Made by a program: the position numbers and the translations under genes. A DNA stretch of 64,000 nucleotides from a virus, in the IMG/VR virus record IMGVR_UViG_3300048592_000229, positions 1 through 64,000 of that record; one strand, 5' to 3'. Below are positions 63,965 through 64,000 of this stretch, one piece after another (the first letter of the stretch is position 1; every line of letters starts with the position of its first letter). A model generated the notes under the pieces. The model ran no database searches. It was not told where the DNA came from and worked only from the letters and a program-made list of their open reading frames with translations.

Positions 63965-64000
63965 ATGTGCTACTACCACATCTCGCAAGGCGACAATTCT
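63965..64000 (+). CDS. start of a gene cut by the window end
   Basis: ATG at 63965 opens MCYYHISQGDNS to the last base. It lies right behind the 63920 promoter, with only a weak CAGAGA before it. Too little to identify. Confidence 0.35.
   Translation, partial: MCYYHISQGDNS

Noticed and set aside
63546-64000. Repeat of GGCGACAATTCT at 63546-63557 and 63989-64000, possible terminal redundancy
   Set aside because: Only 12 bases, with unrelated flanks, and joining the window ends does not restore a reading frame, so it does not show a genome end.
1-64000. CRISPR arrays, insertion sequences, integrase or attachment sites
   Set aside because: No regularly spaced repeats, transposase signatures or tyrosine/serine recombinase motifs were found on either strand.

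Overview
The window is most likely a slice of a GC-rich tailed double-stranded DNA phage genome, or of a prophage stripped of its integration genes. Almost every gene is on the + strand in tight ATGA/GTGA/TGATG overlapping strings with Shine-Dalgarno sites. No rRNA, host metabolic operon or integrase is visible. The virion genes follow the Mu-like head order: TerL, DUF935-like portal, very large minor-head protein, protease/scaffold, gpT-like major capsid protein. Sigma70-type promoters and lipoprotein-like leaders fit a bacterial host, probably diderm; I cannot name the host genus. The sequence is open at both ends.

Layout. 1-7800: small accessory and regulatory genes, several with their own promoters, a possible small terminase and a UvrD-type helicase with a topoisomerase zinc finger. 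7802-14709: a surface-chemistry cassette of glycosyltransferase-like, GT29/sialyltransferase-like, sulfotransferase-like and pyruvyl-transferase-like genes, a cysteine-peptidase-like gene and a tRNA-Gly(UCC). 14713-32463: packaging and head genes, including a TerL with two inteins, two GroES-fold proteins, the portal, a 1618-residue minor-head protein with a 2H phosphoesterase domain, a minus-strand AAA+ ATPase, a protease/scaffold, two decoration or capsid-fibre proteins and the major capsid protein. 32478-36722: small membrane proteins and lipoproteins, the likely lysis/envelope region, without a recognisable endolysin. 36830-50293: completion, tail and fibre genes, with no long tape-measure protein. 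50331-51589: four small minus-strand genes facing a divergent promoter pair. 51727-62453: recombination and replication genes (DnaA-domain-IV-like protein, PD-(D/E)XK nuclease, ERF, SSB, a second nuclease, SNF2-like helicase, DNA methyltransferase, sliding clamp) and small accessory genes. 62450-64000: an AT-richer accessory tail with one frameshifted gene and further promoters.

How it works together. The ERF, SSB and nuclease set looks like a single-strand-annealing recombination module. The clamp and helicases presumably redirect a host polymerase, since no phage polymerase is seen here. The head module probably needs host GroEL with phage co-chaperonins. The protease/scaffold gene shares a domain with the C-terminus of a sugar-modification-type protein in the cassette, which hints that the cassette may act on virion proteins. 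Most exciting signals: the glycan/sulfate cassette with its protease-domain fusion, the doubly intein-interrupted TerL, the 2H domain in the minor-head protein together with a motif shared with the major capsid protein, the solitary IetA-like ATPase, and the GroES with a helical insertion in its roof region.
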